From Ficedula albicollis (Eukaryota; Chordata; Aves; Passeriformes; Muscicapidae): a stretch of 64,000 nucleotides of DNA. This document shows, piece after piece, positions 37,947 to 53,112 of this stretch; position 1 is the first letter of the stretch; every line of letters starts with the position of its first letter. The stretch spans positions 36,635,828 through 36,699,827 of the forward strand of contig NC_021679.1 in assembly GCF_000247815.1 (NCBI RefSeq), read 5' to 3'. Both the position numbers and the translations under genes were made by a program. The notes under the pieces are model-generated. The model searched no databases and had not been told where the DNA came from. It saw only the letters and a program-made list of their open reading frames with translations.

Positions 37947-38012
<66 letters not shown>
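37925..38012 (+). repeat. A24-C34-A30 homopolymer sandwich
   Basis: Twenty-four A (37925-37948), thirty-four C (37949-37982) and thirty A (37983-38012) join with no transition bases. It is the smallest of the five poly-C tracts and the only one between two A runs. It may be a consensus error inside one poly-A tract or a real compound homopolymer. Confidence 0.97.
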
Positions 38013-39100
<1,088 letters not shown>

Positions 39101-41891
39101 AAATTTTCTACTAAATGCTGTCAAAAATTCACAATTCAAAAATGAAAATTAAAAAATAGTCATTACTTTCATTTCTTTTTCAGTTTTCCCCTGCTCTAAG
39201 GCTGAGTTCTAGGAATTATCTCTGTGATTCCAGCAGAAGCCTCTTCCTCAAGATCAGAAAATGATTTCTGAAAGAAGGATATAATGATGCAAATGAATCA
39301 ATTTGCAAAAGGTCTGCTCTGATACTGAACATACATAAAATATACATGAGCTACCCTGAATAGCAACTGTGCAGTTAGGGAAGCAATAAGTGTAATTATC
39401 ATCCTGGATTACTTAAAATACAAATTGGCATCAAATTCTAGTAGCCAATACAAGTGCAATGACAATTTTGGTTACACATAATAGTTTTTTTTGCCTTTGA
39501 ATGGGAGATAACAAATAAATGCAAAATGCAAACCATCTTGGTATGAAGTAAATTCTAATTTAAATATGATCTGTGGGGCTGCAGCTCATGCTGCCTCTGG
39601 ATTTTAGGGAACAGATCACTGTCCTGCTTTTGGGGAAAGGAAATAAATTCAGGGTTAATTTGTATTGATTTTTGTTATATCTCAGTTTTGAAATTTATTT
39701 GGAGAAAGTATCTTAGAATAGTTACAATAATTACTGGGACAAGCAATTAAATAGAAACTTAGACTGGTTTGGGATGGAAAAGACCTTAAAACCCATCTGG
39801 GGTTTGTGATTTTGGGATTAAGGGCAATGCTCACCACAGGTGCCTTGTAACTGCCCCTTCCAACAGGGATTGTCAGAAAATAATGATCTGGCCAACATCA
39901 ATAATTAACAGAAAGATATTAAAATGCCATCAAAAAGCAGGATTTGCTCAGCAGCACTTGTGTCTCACATTCCAAATGCAAGGAGCACGTGCACAAGCTG
40001 TATCCTAAGGATGGCTATTACTAGAGATAAATATTATGATCTTTAATTATTATTTATTGTACACCTCTGCAGTTACAACATCTGCTTCGTTTGTGCCTCC
40101 ATGGCATTCCTCTGAGCTGGGGAGAAAACATCCCTGTGGTATTAATTACTTGCAAATTGCCCTGAGATAACACTTTACCTTCCAAAGAGAAATCCTAGAG
40201 AGGTCCAGAGCTGGTGTTTGGAGCCAGAACCATGCACAGGTCACAGAAAGCAAAGCTGGAGAGTTTCTGTCTACTCAGAAAACCCACAGAGAACTTCCAG
40301 CTCTGTCCCCAGGCTCAGTTTAGAAGAGAATCCTTTCCAGAGCACGCTCAGGCTGGAACAGTTGCACAGATTTGAAGCCATCAGGCTGCTCTCAATTTAG
40401 GAAAGTTCTGCCCCTCCTGCCTCAAAGTAAAATATGAGGAATCACAGACTGTGAAAATGGGAAGGATTTGAGATGGGTAACTGCAAGTCTTGAGTTTCTG
40501 AAAGGCAGCAGCACAAGCTTGGATTAACTGAGGCTTTTTGAAGATGTGGGGAAATCAGCCCTGTCCACATAGTCCCAGTCTTTTTTCTTTTTTTTTTTAT
40601 ATTGTCCTTTGGAATGATGGACAAATTGGGATATTCACTTTAACCACTGCCCTGCTCGTGGGTCACTCAGTAATCCCACCCTGGGAATGTGCACAGGGAC
40701 CCTTCCAGCTGTGCCCCTAAATCCCAGCTCCTCAAACCAGAGCCACTGAACTTCCCACCTACACAAAGTTTGTGCTCAGCATCCACAGAAATCCAACCAA
40801 GTCAGGAAGTTTGGAGAGGATTAACCCTGGGTCCTGCTGTGCTGGGAGGTGATGGGCAGCTCAGCAGGGAACATTCCCCAAAGGGATGGTTTTGTCCTAG
40901 AAAGTAAATCCCTCCTTGGCACTGTGGGCTTTAATCAGCCCTGCTCAGTTTAGGATTTGAGCAATAAAGCAGCAGTTTGGCCCTTCCACACACAAACAGA
41001 GCAGCTCCAGAAGGCAGGAGGATCATTTCTTAGGGATTTCTGCTGTTGTTCTTTCTCCTCGTGCCCGTGTCTCAGCAATACTGAAACCCTGATGGGGAAA
41101 GGATGAAATTCATTAAATGCCTTGTATAAATCATGGATTGCTTTGCTCCCTGGCTGACTAAGAAGTTAAAAAATAAATGAGTGTACTTTGGCAGCTCTGC
41201 ACGTGGGTATCACCTAGTTCTGAATAATATTTACATGATTTAAGAACGGGCCAGTCTCTTGAACTGAAAATGTGAGTTTAGTGTTGAATTAAAGAGGACT
41301 AGAAATAATTAATGCAGACATCCTGAAACAACAGGATGAAGGGCTAATCCTGCTGTACTTGGAATTATAAAAAACTAAATCATTTTATGTAGCTGTCAAA
41401 CCAGTTTACTCGAGGGGTGAAAGAAATGCTGATTTTTATTTTTTTGTCAGTTGTATACTTTTCATTTGAATATAGGTCAGAGGTTTGAGTGCTGAATAGC
41501 AGGTGATCAGAAAACTGGTTGTTTTCTAGAATAAAATTCAGGCAGTAGGAAAGGCAAGAAAATTTCCTTCATTGTCTACTGTCAATTCCAACATGTGGAA
41601 TGCAAAAACACTGAAAACGCAGAATTTGGACAATTTTTTTCTATGGTGCTCCTCTTTTCAACTTAAACATTATTTGGTTCCTAGTCCTTAGCAGGACTTC
41701 CCAGGTAACTATGGGAATGCATGGAGCATAATTCCTGCTCTTCTGTCAGCACTTCCCAAATTCCCACTCTCTCTGGGCCCTTGGGCAGCTCCTGTTCATG
41801 CTGATATTGCAAGCTCAGGCCTGTGCTTGATTGTTGTCATTAGAGGAAATATTTTCTGCCAGCTACATGATGGGTTGGGTCACGATGCTCC
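39101..41891. other. Unique AT-rich non-coding DNA
   Basis: It contains one diverged CR1 scrap at 39760-39802. AT-rich parts at 39220-39560, 40015-40080 and 41140-41470 carry many ATTA/TAAT cores. No gene is recognised. Confidence 0.45.
39760..39802 (-). mobile_element. CR1 LINE terminal scrap
   Basis: AGACTGGTTTGGGATGGAAA followed by AGACCTTAAAACCCATCTGG is the complement of the CR1 tail. Only about 45 bases are recognisable. Confidence 0.65.
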
Positions 41892-42023
41892 ATCCTGGAA
41901 ATGTTCCAGGCCAGGCTGGATGGGGCTTGGAGCAGCCTGGGATAGTGGAAGGTGTCCCTGCCCTGTCAATGGGATGGGCTTTAAGGTGCCTTCCAACCCA
42001 AACCAGGCTGGGATTCTATGATG
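41892..42023 (+). mobile_element. CR1 LINE 3' fragment
   Basis: Sense CR1: CCTGGAAATGTTCCAGGCCA, TGGAGCAGCCTGGGATAGTG, GAAGGTGTCCCTGCCC, CTTTAAGGTGCCTTCCAACC and GGCTGGGATTCTATGATG. It keeps the terminal ATTCTATG octamer typical of bird CR1. Confidence 0.92.
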
Positions 42024-44458
<2,435 letters not shown>

Positions 44459-44945
44459 CCAACGTCAAAACATGGCGTTTACCAAGAGACGAGTGCAGGA
44501 TTGCAGCCATGTGACAATCCTCGAGGACTCAGCAGCCGAGGCACTTGTCAATCTGCATTTCTGGAATTTCTGCCCCTTCTTGTCGATTGTGGAGCAGGGC
44601 TGTAAGAGCCAGAGCCTGTGCCACTGCTGGCGGTGCGGAGCCGGCGCCAACCCCCAGCGCCGCACCCGCGTCACGGCGTGTGAACCTCAGCTGCTGTTTT
44701 TATTGATACTGGCAGACAAAAGGATAAAAATAAGCATCAGGAGTGCTGCAGCAAGACAACAAATAAAGGATTTGATAATTGTGGCTAGAGCTGTCAGACG
44801 GATGTTGGAGCTGCCAACGGATGAGTGTTGTGTTTTGGTGTGCGGAGACCCTTCGCATGTTGTCAAACTTTGCAACAATGCAGATTCAAACAAATTAATG
44901 AGGCAAAAGAATGTTTTTAACTGCTCCTGTGGTGCTTCGGTTTAA
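44459..44945 (+). other. CpG-rich unique block with a doubtful 157-codon ORF
   Basis: From 44625 to 44685 the sequence has about a dozen CpGs (GGCGGTGCGGAGCCGGCGCC, CAGCGCCGCACCCGCGTCAC), while most of the window is CpG-poor. A frame from ATG 44472 (AAAACATGG, a good initiation context) to TAA 44943-44945 would give 157 residues. Its middle is Cys/Arg-rich and no known domain is visible. Homeodomain-like cores (TTTGATAATTGTGGC, AACAAATTAATGAGG) in the 3' half fit a conserved enhancer at least as well. I do not call a gene. Confidence 0.35.
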
Positions 44946-45552
44946 AATTCTGTGTGCCAGGAACACAAGGCTGGGGTGTTTTCTGGGTGTCACAGACCCC
45001 CACCACTGACCTGTGCAAATCACTCTCTCCATCAGAAGGCAGCAAAATGTTTGGATGCAAGCTCAGGTCCCAGAAGCAACAAGCAGGAATTGCTCCTTCC
45101 TCAGCTGGGGAGTCCTGCTGGGCTGTAGGAGCAAAGCTGGTCCAGCAGATTCGTGCTGCTGAAGCCCAGAGCTCCCAGTGCTCCCCTTCCCTCCCCTCCC
45201 TGCATCCCATGAACCAGGGCAGCACACGAGCCAGAACTCCAAAGAAAAGAGTTCTCTGCCAGGTTAAAACCACAAGAGAAGGATCTGACAAGGGCTGGAG
45301 CAGGGAAGGTGGAGGGAGGAAGGGAAGGTGAAGGAAGCAGGACCTTTTCTTCCTGAGGGGACAAGCTGCAGGAGTCACATTCCTTTAGCCCGGGCAGCCC
45401 ACGGGGCTGACCTGACCTGCTCAACACATCTCAGCCAAGCCCTGCCTGTTACTGCAGCTCAGGTGTCTCTAAATAGTGCTCAGTGCACAGTAAAGACATC
45501 ATCTGATGGGAAAACTTCCACTGACCCATCTTCACCCACACCTTTGGACCCC
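44946..45552. other. Unique non-coding DNA
   Basis: Overlapping open frames on both strands (44917-45378 and 44954-45331) have no domains. No repeat family is recognised. Confidence 0.5.
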
Positions 45553-45640
45553 CAAGGTGTCTCTACCCATGGCAGGGGGTGGAACAAGATGAGCTTTAAG
45601 GTCCCAACCTGTCTGGGATGCTCTGATTCTCTGATTTTCT
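45553..45640 (+). mobile_element. CR1 LINE 3' end, short
   Basis: CAAGGTGTCTCTACCCATGG, CAGGGGGTGGAACAAGATGA, GCTTTAAGGTCCCAACC and repeated CTGATTCTCTGATTTTCTG match a sense CR1 end with a degenerate 8-bp terminal repeat. Confidence 0.85.
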
Positions 45641-47062
45641 GATTTGTAGCTCAGCTTATGAGAAAGACAAATATATTTCACCTCCTTAAAAGAAGCAATC
45701 CTTACAGAACCAGGAGTTTCTAAGGAATGACAAATGGATTAGCAGAATGAACAGCAGAAAGCCCCAAGATGGATTTTCCAGGATGGGAGTGAGAAGTGGA
45801 GAATCAGCAGAAATTATTCCATACCTCAACTAAAATGTGACATTCAGGTAACTAAACCAGAGCAATCAAGTTATGCTGTAAAAGCCAAGAAAGGCAGAGG
45901 AGCTCCTTCTGCCAGGCCCAAGCAGGATGGGAACAACCTGCCCTGTGATTTTGGCTCCCCAGTGCCCTCCCATCAGCCCAGGGAAAAGCATTCCTTGCCC
46001 CCAAGTGCCAGTTGGGGTCACACTGGTTTGCACTGGGATGGAACTCAGGACACAGCTCAGGCAAACAATGGGCAGCACTTCCAAGCCCCAGCCCCACTTC
46101 CTTAGATTCCCAAGGATTTTCACCCTGGGAAAGGAACAACACCTCAGCCTGTCAGAAATCCCCTGGTCACTTCCAGCACCTTAAGGTCCCTGCTTAGAAA
46201 CTCGAACTCAGGCTGCTGACCCCAAAAAAATCCCCTATTTCCAGCCTTCAGCTGCCCTGGAGTGACTTTGAGATTTTCTTAGGCACTGATAGGAATCTTT
46301 TGCTCCTATTTTTGAAAAATCAAATGAAAATAACGCTGAATTCATCTGAAAGGAAAAGCAGCCCCCATTTCCATATTACCTGCCATGCAGGAAGTGGCTG
46401 GTTTTTTACTGCAGGGAGCTGGGAGCCCGAGGATAAATAAACAAATAGACAGAAGGGAAGAGAGGAGATGAAACACAGAGGGCTTGCTGGGTATACACCC
46501 AAATTATTTAAAGGAGGCGCCAGGGGAGGCTCTGCCTTTGAGCTGGAGCACAATTAGCTGGGGTGAGTGGCACCTCAATTACTGAGCTGGGGTTACCCAA
46601 GGCTCAGCAGGCACCAGGATCCTCCCTGCTCCCATCTCCAGCAGCATCTCAGAGGCATCTGCATCCTCCCAGTGCCAAGCTGCCTTGGCATTGCTCTGCA
46701 AATCAATGGCAAGGAAAGGCTCCAAGGAAGCAGCAGAGGGGGTGGGAGGAACCTGAGGTGAAAGGCAGAAGATGAAAGAAAAATGGGATTGATAAGAAAA
46801 AGTCCAGGAAGAACAAAAGAGGCTTTCCAGGTGTTCTTGTGAGGCTTCTCCTACGGGCAGAAATCTCCCTGCTGGCTTCTCCCTGCTGATTGTTTTGTTG
46901 TTTTGGGTTTAGGTGTGGGGATTTTTCAGTTTTTGGGGGGTAGAGCTCATGGGGTGGCAGGCAGCAGAAAGGAAAACAGCACTTTTTAAGTTGTCTGCAA
47001 AGCTTGGTCTCAAGGGTGATGGAAATAGGGGTGGCCTGAGCCACTCCTCACACCTGTCACCT
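45641..47062. other. Unique non-coding DNA
   Basis: No gene or repeat family is recognised. Confidence 0.5.
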
Positions 47063-47125
47063 ATGGAATTGTGGAATATTCTGGTTAGAAGGGACCCACA
47101 GGAGTCATCAAAGCCCAACTCCATT
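47063..47125 (-). mobile_element. CR1 LINE 3' end, short
   Basis: TGGAATTGTGGAATATTCTG followed by GTTAGAAGGGACCCACAGGA and GTCATCAAAGCCCAACTCC is the complement of the ATTCTGAGTTGGAAGGGACC CR1 subgroup. Confidence 0.85.
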
Positions 47126-47517
47126 ACTTTCTTCCTTCATCCCTAACAAATTCCAGTTAAAGTAGGGCCTGGCCCCTTAATTCTGTTCAGGTTCCTTAAG
47201 GACCACATTATCTGCAAATTAACACAGGTATTTAGCTCTTTAAATTTACTTTATCATTGAAAAATGTCACATTCCTGAGCGCACTAATTTTTTAGATTTT
47301 AAATTTTAGATTTTATGCCTAGAACTGAAAAGCTCTTTGCCATCTGGAGGTCAAGTGGTAACCCATGTGTTCCTACTGTGCTACAGACTTGCCCGAGAAG
47401 AATTCAAAAGTTAAACCTTGATATACATGAGGGCAAAGGATCCAATATATTTTAAAGGTCTGCCCTGATATTCCTTTGGGATGTGGAATTTCAGAGCCTA
47501 CTCAGGCAGAACTTTAA
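47126..47517. other. Unique AT-rich non-coding DNA
   Basis: Nothing is recognised. Confidence 0.5.
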
Positions 47518-47895
47518 TCACAGAACCCCAGAATGTTCGGGTTGGAAGGGACATTAAGGATTATCCAATGCCACCCCAGCCATGGACAGGGACACCTCCC
47601 ACTGTCCCAGGCTGCTCCAAGCCCTGTCCAGCCTGGCCTTGGACACTTCCAGGGGCAGCCACAGCTGCTCTGGTACCCTGTGCCAGGGTGTCCTCACCCT
47701 CCCAGCCAGGAATTCCTGCCCAATATCCATCCCTGCCCTCTGGCAGTGGGAGCCATTCCCTGTGTCCTGTCCCTCCATCCCTTGTCCCCAGTCCCTCTCC
47801 AACCCTCCTGGAGCCACTTCAGGTCCTGGAAGGAGCTCTAAGGTCACCCCAGAACCTTCTGTTCTCCAGGCTGAACAACCCTAAATCTTTCATCC
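47518..47895 (-). mobile_element. CR1 LINE fragment, about 380 bp
   Basis: Complement of a CR1: TCACAGAACCCCAGAATGTT, CCATGGACAGGGACACCTCC, GCTGCTCCAAGCCCTGTCCA, CCCTCTGGCAGTGGGAGCCA, TCCCCAGTCCCTCTCC and CTTCTGTTCTCCAGGCTGAA. The 193-codon frame on the opposite strand is antisense CR1. Confidence 0.94.
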
Positions 47896-48474
47896 TTCCT
47901 AAGTACATGGAAAAACATTTTTCTTCCCTGCTTTGTACCAAAAATATCCCGGAGCAGCAAGGGCACCACTCAGAACTGAGAGAGGCTCTGCTGCCCTGTG
48001 AACCCACCCAGAGCCAGGCAGGTCTGATTCCTCCTGTCCAAACAGCCCCTGAGTGCTGTTAACGAGCCCTAATTGATCGTTCCATCGTGGGCTGATCAAT
48101 CCCAAACGCTCCAGTTCCTTCCCAACAGTCACACAATTCCCCTGTGCTGCTGTGAAGCCAAGCCTTGACACAATGATTTAGTGACGGTGCCAGTCACTGT
48201 CTGCCTGTGGGACTGCCTGGACATCCTCTCCTTCAAAGTGACTGATACCCTGCAGCACCGACAGCACAACAAACAGCTCTGCCAGACAACACAAAAATAT
48301 CCTGACAACTTGGGCTCCTTTAACCCCTGCAGCGCCAGCATGGCATCTTCCTGGGCTCTGCTGCAGACACAGGGCAAGGACAGCAGGGCCTGCAGTGCTG
48401 GGAGCTGCCAGCTTGGGAACATATGCTCTGGAACTTGGGGAGTTGGGAAATTCGTTCAGAACAGCAAAAAAAAA
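47896..48474. other. Unique non-coding DNA
   Basis: No gene is recognised. It ends in an A-rich run at 48467-48482 that forms the left edge of the next duplication. Confidence 0.5.
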
Positions 48475-49068
48475 AAAAAAAACTCACAACTTTTCAACTT
48501 GACTCCTGAGTTGCCAGGGAGGGGAAATGTGGGAGATTTCTGACAATTTTTTTTGAGTTTGCTTGAGGCTTTTAATGTTCTTAAATTGAAATTAGACAAA
48601 AATCTGGATTAAAGTATTTATTTAAGCGTTTATTTAATTTAATTACTTTATTCAACAGTAAATATGTTCTTCCCAGTGAAATTGCAATTCTAGTCTATAA
48701 TATTTTGTTCTGTGTAATATGTGGAGGTCTTGTAGAGATAGGCCAATGGGAATGGCTTTCCACTGCCAGAGAAAAAAAACTCACAACTTTTCAACTTGAC
48801 TCCTGAGTTGCCAGGGAGGGGAAATGTGGGAGATTTCTGACAATTTTTTTTGAGTTTGCTTGAGGCTTTTAATGTTCTTAAATTGAAATTAGACAAAAAT
48901 CTGGATTAAAGTATTTATTTAAGCGTTTATTTAATTTAATTACTTTATTCAACAGTAAATATGTTCTTCCCAGTGAAATTGCAATTCTAGTATATAATAT
49001 TTTGTTCTGTGTAATATGTGGAGGTCTTGTAGAGATAGGCCAATGGGAATGACTTTCCACTGCCAGAG
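48475..49068. repeat. Tandem duplication, 297-bp unit
   Basis: ACTCACAACTTTTCAACTTG occurs at 48482 and 48779. Each copy runs through GTATTTATTTAAGCGTTTAT to CTTTCCACTGCCAGAG. I see two substitutions (TAGTCTATAA/TAGTATATAA; AATGGCTTTC/AATGACTTTC), about 99% identity. The right end of the unit is the 5' edge of the CR1 that continues at 49041, so the duplication happened after that CR1 inserted. Confidence 0.96.
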
Positions 49069-49302
49069 GTAGGGGTAGGTGGGATATTGGGAAGGAATTC
49101 CTGGCTGAGAGGGTGCTGAGCCCTGGCACAGGGTGCCCAGAGAAGATGTGGCTGCCCCTGGATCCCTGGAAGTGTCCAAGGCCAGGCTGGACAGGGCTTG
49201 GAGCAGCCTGGGACAGTGGGAGGTGTCCCTGCCCATGTAGGGGTGGCACTGGATCGCTGTTAAGGTCCTTTCACCATTCTGGGATTCTGGGACTCTATGA
49301 TC
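49041..49302 (+). mobile_element. CR1 LINE 3' fragment
   Basis: Sense CR1: CAATGGGAATGACTTTCCAC, GGAATTCCTGGCTGAGAGGG, TGTCCAAGGCCAGGCTGGAC, GGTGTCCCTGCCCATG and ATTCTGGGATTCTGGGACTC. Its first 28 bases also lie in the left copy of the 297-bp duplication (48742-48771). Confidence 0.93.
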
Positions 49303-50940
49303 ACAATTGCCTTCATCCAGCCTGAGCCTCAGTCTCCTGCCCCGTGGCTCCATCTCCAGTAGGATCCATCTCATTTATGGACAGAGCAGAGAGGAGGGAA
49401 TTGCACTGGTCGTGTTTTTGGGATTCTGGCCAGGTCCTGTCCAAAACAACCAGAGGTAACAACCAGCCTGTGTGGGGGGTTTTACAGAGTGTTGGGAGCT
49501 TTGGGTGTCAGTCTGTTGGGAAAACAGTTATTTGGTGGAACAGAGCTCTCCTCTCATTTTCCTGGCCAGAGCTTGCACTCTTAAACCATCTCAGACATCC
49601 ATGTTCAACCAAAGGCATCAAAGCATAGACACAAACTGGATGAGCTTGCAGAGCATTTTTTTCCTAATTTTTATTTCCCTCTCAGTATTGGTAACATCTT
49701 TTCACCCTGCCTAAAGCTCATTTCTAATTTCCTGCCTCTGGGACTTTGAGATGTGCTAGAACTCAGGAGTTGTGCTGAGCTCTGCAATGCCTTGATCCCA
49801 GCTCTCCATCTTCCCTCTGATATCCACTGGTAAAGCCAACAGAAGGTACAGAGAGGTTGAACAGCACCAGTGAAAGAAATCTTCTCCTAATTGGCTTTGG
49901 GCTGCAGCAGGGAAACCTTTCTAGATCTCCCTCTAGGCAAAGAGGAAAAAGAATTATTAGATCAAAACTGAGCTGAACATGTAGAAGCTGGTGCTGTGGC
50001 TAATGCTGGAGGATGGCAGAGGTTCAGACTGTCTTAGGAGACTGATTCCAACCCTCTTTGAAATCTTTCAGTGGAAGCCTTCATTTTAAACCCATGAACA
50101 CTCCCAATGACAGCCCACAGACAAGCCAGAAGATTAGGAGAACACAAGTAGGATAATTAATTTCACACAGACACCAAAGCTCTGCAAGAACTTAGAAAAT
50201 TAATGATTTGTTCATGTTGATGTGGCCTCCTTCCCTTGCTCCAGTTTTCCCAAAACTTGGACATGGAACAAACTTTGCAAATCATTTCAACCAACAAGCT
50301 GCTGCAAACCAGGCACAGAAAAAGTAAAAGAAAAACAAGGCAGGGGCCACAGAAGTGGATTTGGGAGGAATAATTAGAAGCAATTCAATTAAATACACAT
50401 AGTGAAGCCAAGCAATACCTATGGGCAATATATCTGTCAACACACACGTGAAGGATGTAAACAGAAAGAATGGAAAGGAAAGATTTAGTGCAGCTCACTA
50501 GGCATAGCTGGGAGTGGTGTGATTAAATTAAGAAAGATAATTCAGGTTGAATTTGAAGAACAACTTCCTGACAGTGAAAGGTTTCAGCTTCAAACACGCT
50601 CCCAAATAAGCAGTTAATCCCCACTCTTTAAAACATGACTGGGCAAGAACCCTCGAACCTGCACAGCAGGGAACGGGGCAGCTTCTGCCAGAAGATGGAT
50701 TGGGAAATGAAATAAGCCTTTAATTTCTCTAATGTCTCTGAATCTCCCAGTGGGGACAAGAAAACAGAGAGAAAAAGAGCCAGATGGGAAGCAGAGAGGC
50801 AGATCCGTCCTAAAGTCGGAGTTCACTGGATTTCTTGGAGAAAATAGTTTAGTGTTGATGTAAAAGAAATAAAAAGTGATGCCAGGGAGAGGGGGTGAGA
50901 GTCCTGGGTTGGAGCTTAGCATAACCCTGGTAATTTATTT
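49303..50940. other. Unique non-coding DNA
   Basis: No gene or repeat family is recognised. AT-rich parts lie at 50140-50240 and 50360-50460. Confidence 0.5.
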
Positions 50941-51195
50941 TCAGAGAACCATGGAATGGTTTAGGTTGGAGAAGCCCTCTGAGATCAGTGAGTCCCACCA
51001 CTCCAGCCCTGCCAGGGCCACCACTGCCCCATGTCCCCAAGGGACACATGGTTTTTGAACAACTCCAGGGATGGCCACCCCACCTCTTCCCTGGGCAGCT
51101 GTGCCAGTGCCTGACCACCCTTCCAGTGAAGAAATTGTTCCCAGTACCCACTCTAAACCTCTCTTGGCACAACCTGAGGCCACTCCCTCTCATCC
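50941..51195 (-). mobile_element. CR1 LINE 3' fragment (CR1-Y-like)
   Basis: AACCATGGAATGGTTTAGGT, GCCAGGGCCACCACTGCCCC, ATGTCCCCAAGGGACACATG and AACTCCAGGGATGGCCACCC are the complement of the CR1 subgroup with ATGTCCC...CCACATC. Subgroup naming is from memory and uncertain; the sequence past about 51195 is too diverged to call. Confidence 0.87.
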
Positions 51196-52996
51196 TGAGG
51201 ATGTTATTTATTTCCCTCAAGGTTTCCAAGCAGCTGTGTCTCAGTCCAAGGCAGCACCCCTCTGGTGTTACACGTATTTTCCTCTTCAAGCAAGCCTCAA
51301 GCACAGGGTTGAGCAGCACAACTTAGTGAAGACTCAACCTCCAGGGATGTGGATTCTCCTTCTCTGCTCTGTTCTCCCCTCCATCCTCCTCTCCATCCCC
51401 TCCTCCCTTTTTCCACCATCATCCCAGCAAAAAAGAAAAAAAAAAGAAAGAAAAGGAAAGGGAAGAGACTTGCTAAGTCTCATTATCCTGCTACACAAAT
51501 TAAATCAACTAAGGAGAGGCAAACTGGAGAGCTTTGCCCAAGGTTACAATCATATTCAGAGGCAAAGCCAAGACTAGAGCTGGAATCCTGCTTTCTCCTG
51601 GAATGTTTAGACTACAGCTCCTGCAGCAAATGCTTTCACACTTTATAGTGTTTACTAACTTCATAATGTCTGCTCACACACTGCTCTGCCTGGAGGAGCT
51701 ACACCAGAGGGAATTTAATCAATGGGAACTAAATGTCATTATTAGGAATCAGGAAAGGCAGCACTTAAGGGATAGTTGGGCAGATTCTGTTGTTTCAGGA
51801 GAAGGCCAACAGTTTTGGTATTGCTGTAAGGGTGAAAAAACCCCACAGGGATTATCCAGGCTTCACTTGGAAGGTCCTGGAAGGGCAAATCACCATCCAT
51901 CATCTTTATGGTGCATCACATCACCTGAGGTATGAAGTAATCATCTAAAAATGCACTGCCTGACACGGCCATGGTTACAATCAATAACCTCTATGATGGG
52001 AGAATGCAAAGGAAAATCTTTTATTCCACTGATCTCTTGTTTTTGTACAAAGGGCTCCATTATCAGCATGGCACAAGTGCAGAACTCACCTGAGGAGGAC
52101 TGGAAAGCATCATTTTAGAAATAAAAGTGCACGGCTCAATAAATCTGTAAATCGTCACCCCAAAGCTCTGATTGGCTCTTGGATTAACTCTTGGAATATC
52201 AAAGATGCTCCAAAGCTCAGTGCTCTCCATGTCTGCACACAGTGTTTGCCAAGTTCTTATTTATAGACATTTGAATTTATTATATTCAAAAATATATGGG
52301 AAAAGGAAAATTAATGCATGTTCCTGCACTACCAGCCCAGGGATCTCAAGTGCCAGCTCATGCCCACTTGGAGATGATTCCAGCCAGCACAGCCTGGTAA
52401 AAAATTGGGCCTGCACAGGCTGGAACAACTAATGCTGCCACTTAAACACAGGGATTGTCTCTGCAATGCAGCTCACACAAGCTGAAGCTGCTTCTCCAAG
52501 GGGATCTCAGGAACTGAGTTTGGAAGGACACAAAAAAACACTTTTGCCATCCATTCCATGCAGGAACATCGTGGGCAAACATCCAGCATTCCGAAAGTTC
52601 ATGGCTGAATGGCCACAGACTGGCTCTTAAGGGGAAAAATGAAGGATTTTGGAATATACAGAAAAATATTCTCCACACAGGAGTAACACACAGGCACATC
52701 AGGTTGTACATGTAAGTTGGAACCACATCTGAGTTACATGCTATATTTTATATTTTATGCTATTTTTTTTATTATATTTATGTATATATGGGTGAGTACA
52801 TGATGTGTGATTGTTTTTTTTTTAGGGAAGGGCCCTCCCCTGCTGCTTTTGGTGAACGAGGCAGGCAGGAGGGGAGATGAGGTGGGTGAGGATGTGTACA
52901 GGAACTGCACAGAGCATGAAAACATGGACTGGGGCTGGGATGTGAAGCTCTGGCTCTCCTTTTACCTGTTTCTCTTTCCAAAGGAAGGAGGCACTT
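51196..52996. other. Unique non-coding DNA
   Basis: A purine-rich A/G simple stretch lies at 51424-51472 and an AT-rich low-complexity stretch at 52738-52790. No gene is recognised. Confidence 0.5.
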
Positions 52997-53112
52997 CATA
53001 GAATCATAGAATTATTGACTAATGGATTATTCTGAGTGGGAATGGACCCACAAGGAAGGGACACCTCCCACCACTCCAGGTTGTTTCAAGCCCCATCCAT
53101 CCTGCCTGGAAA
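52997..53112 (-). mobile_element. CR1 LINE 3' fragment
   Basis: TTCATAGAATCATAGAATTA (terminal octamer repeats), AAGGGACACCTCCCACCACT and TTGTTTCAAGCCCCATCCAT are the complement of a CR1 end, with a gap after GGACCCACAAGG. Confidence 0.88.

Noticed and set aside
47481..48062. 193-codon plus-strand open frame
   Set aside because: It lies over an antisense CR1 copy (47518-47895) and has no domain.
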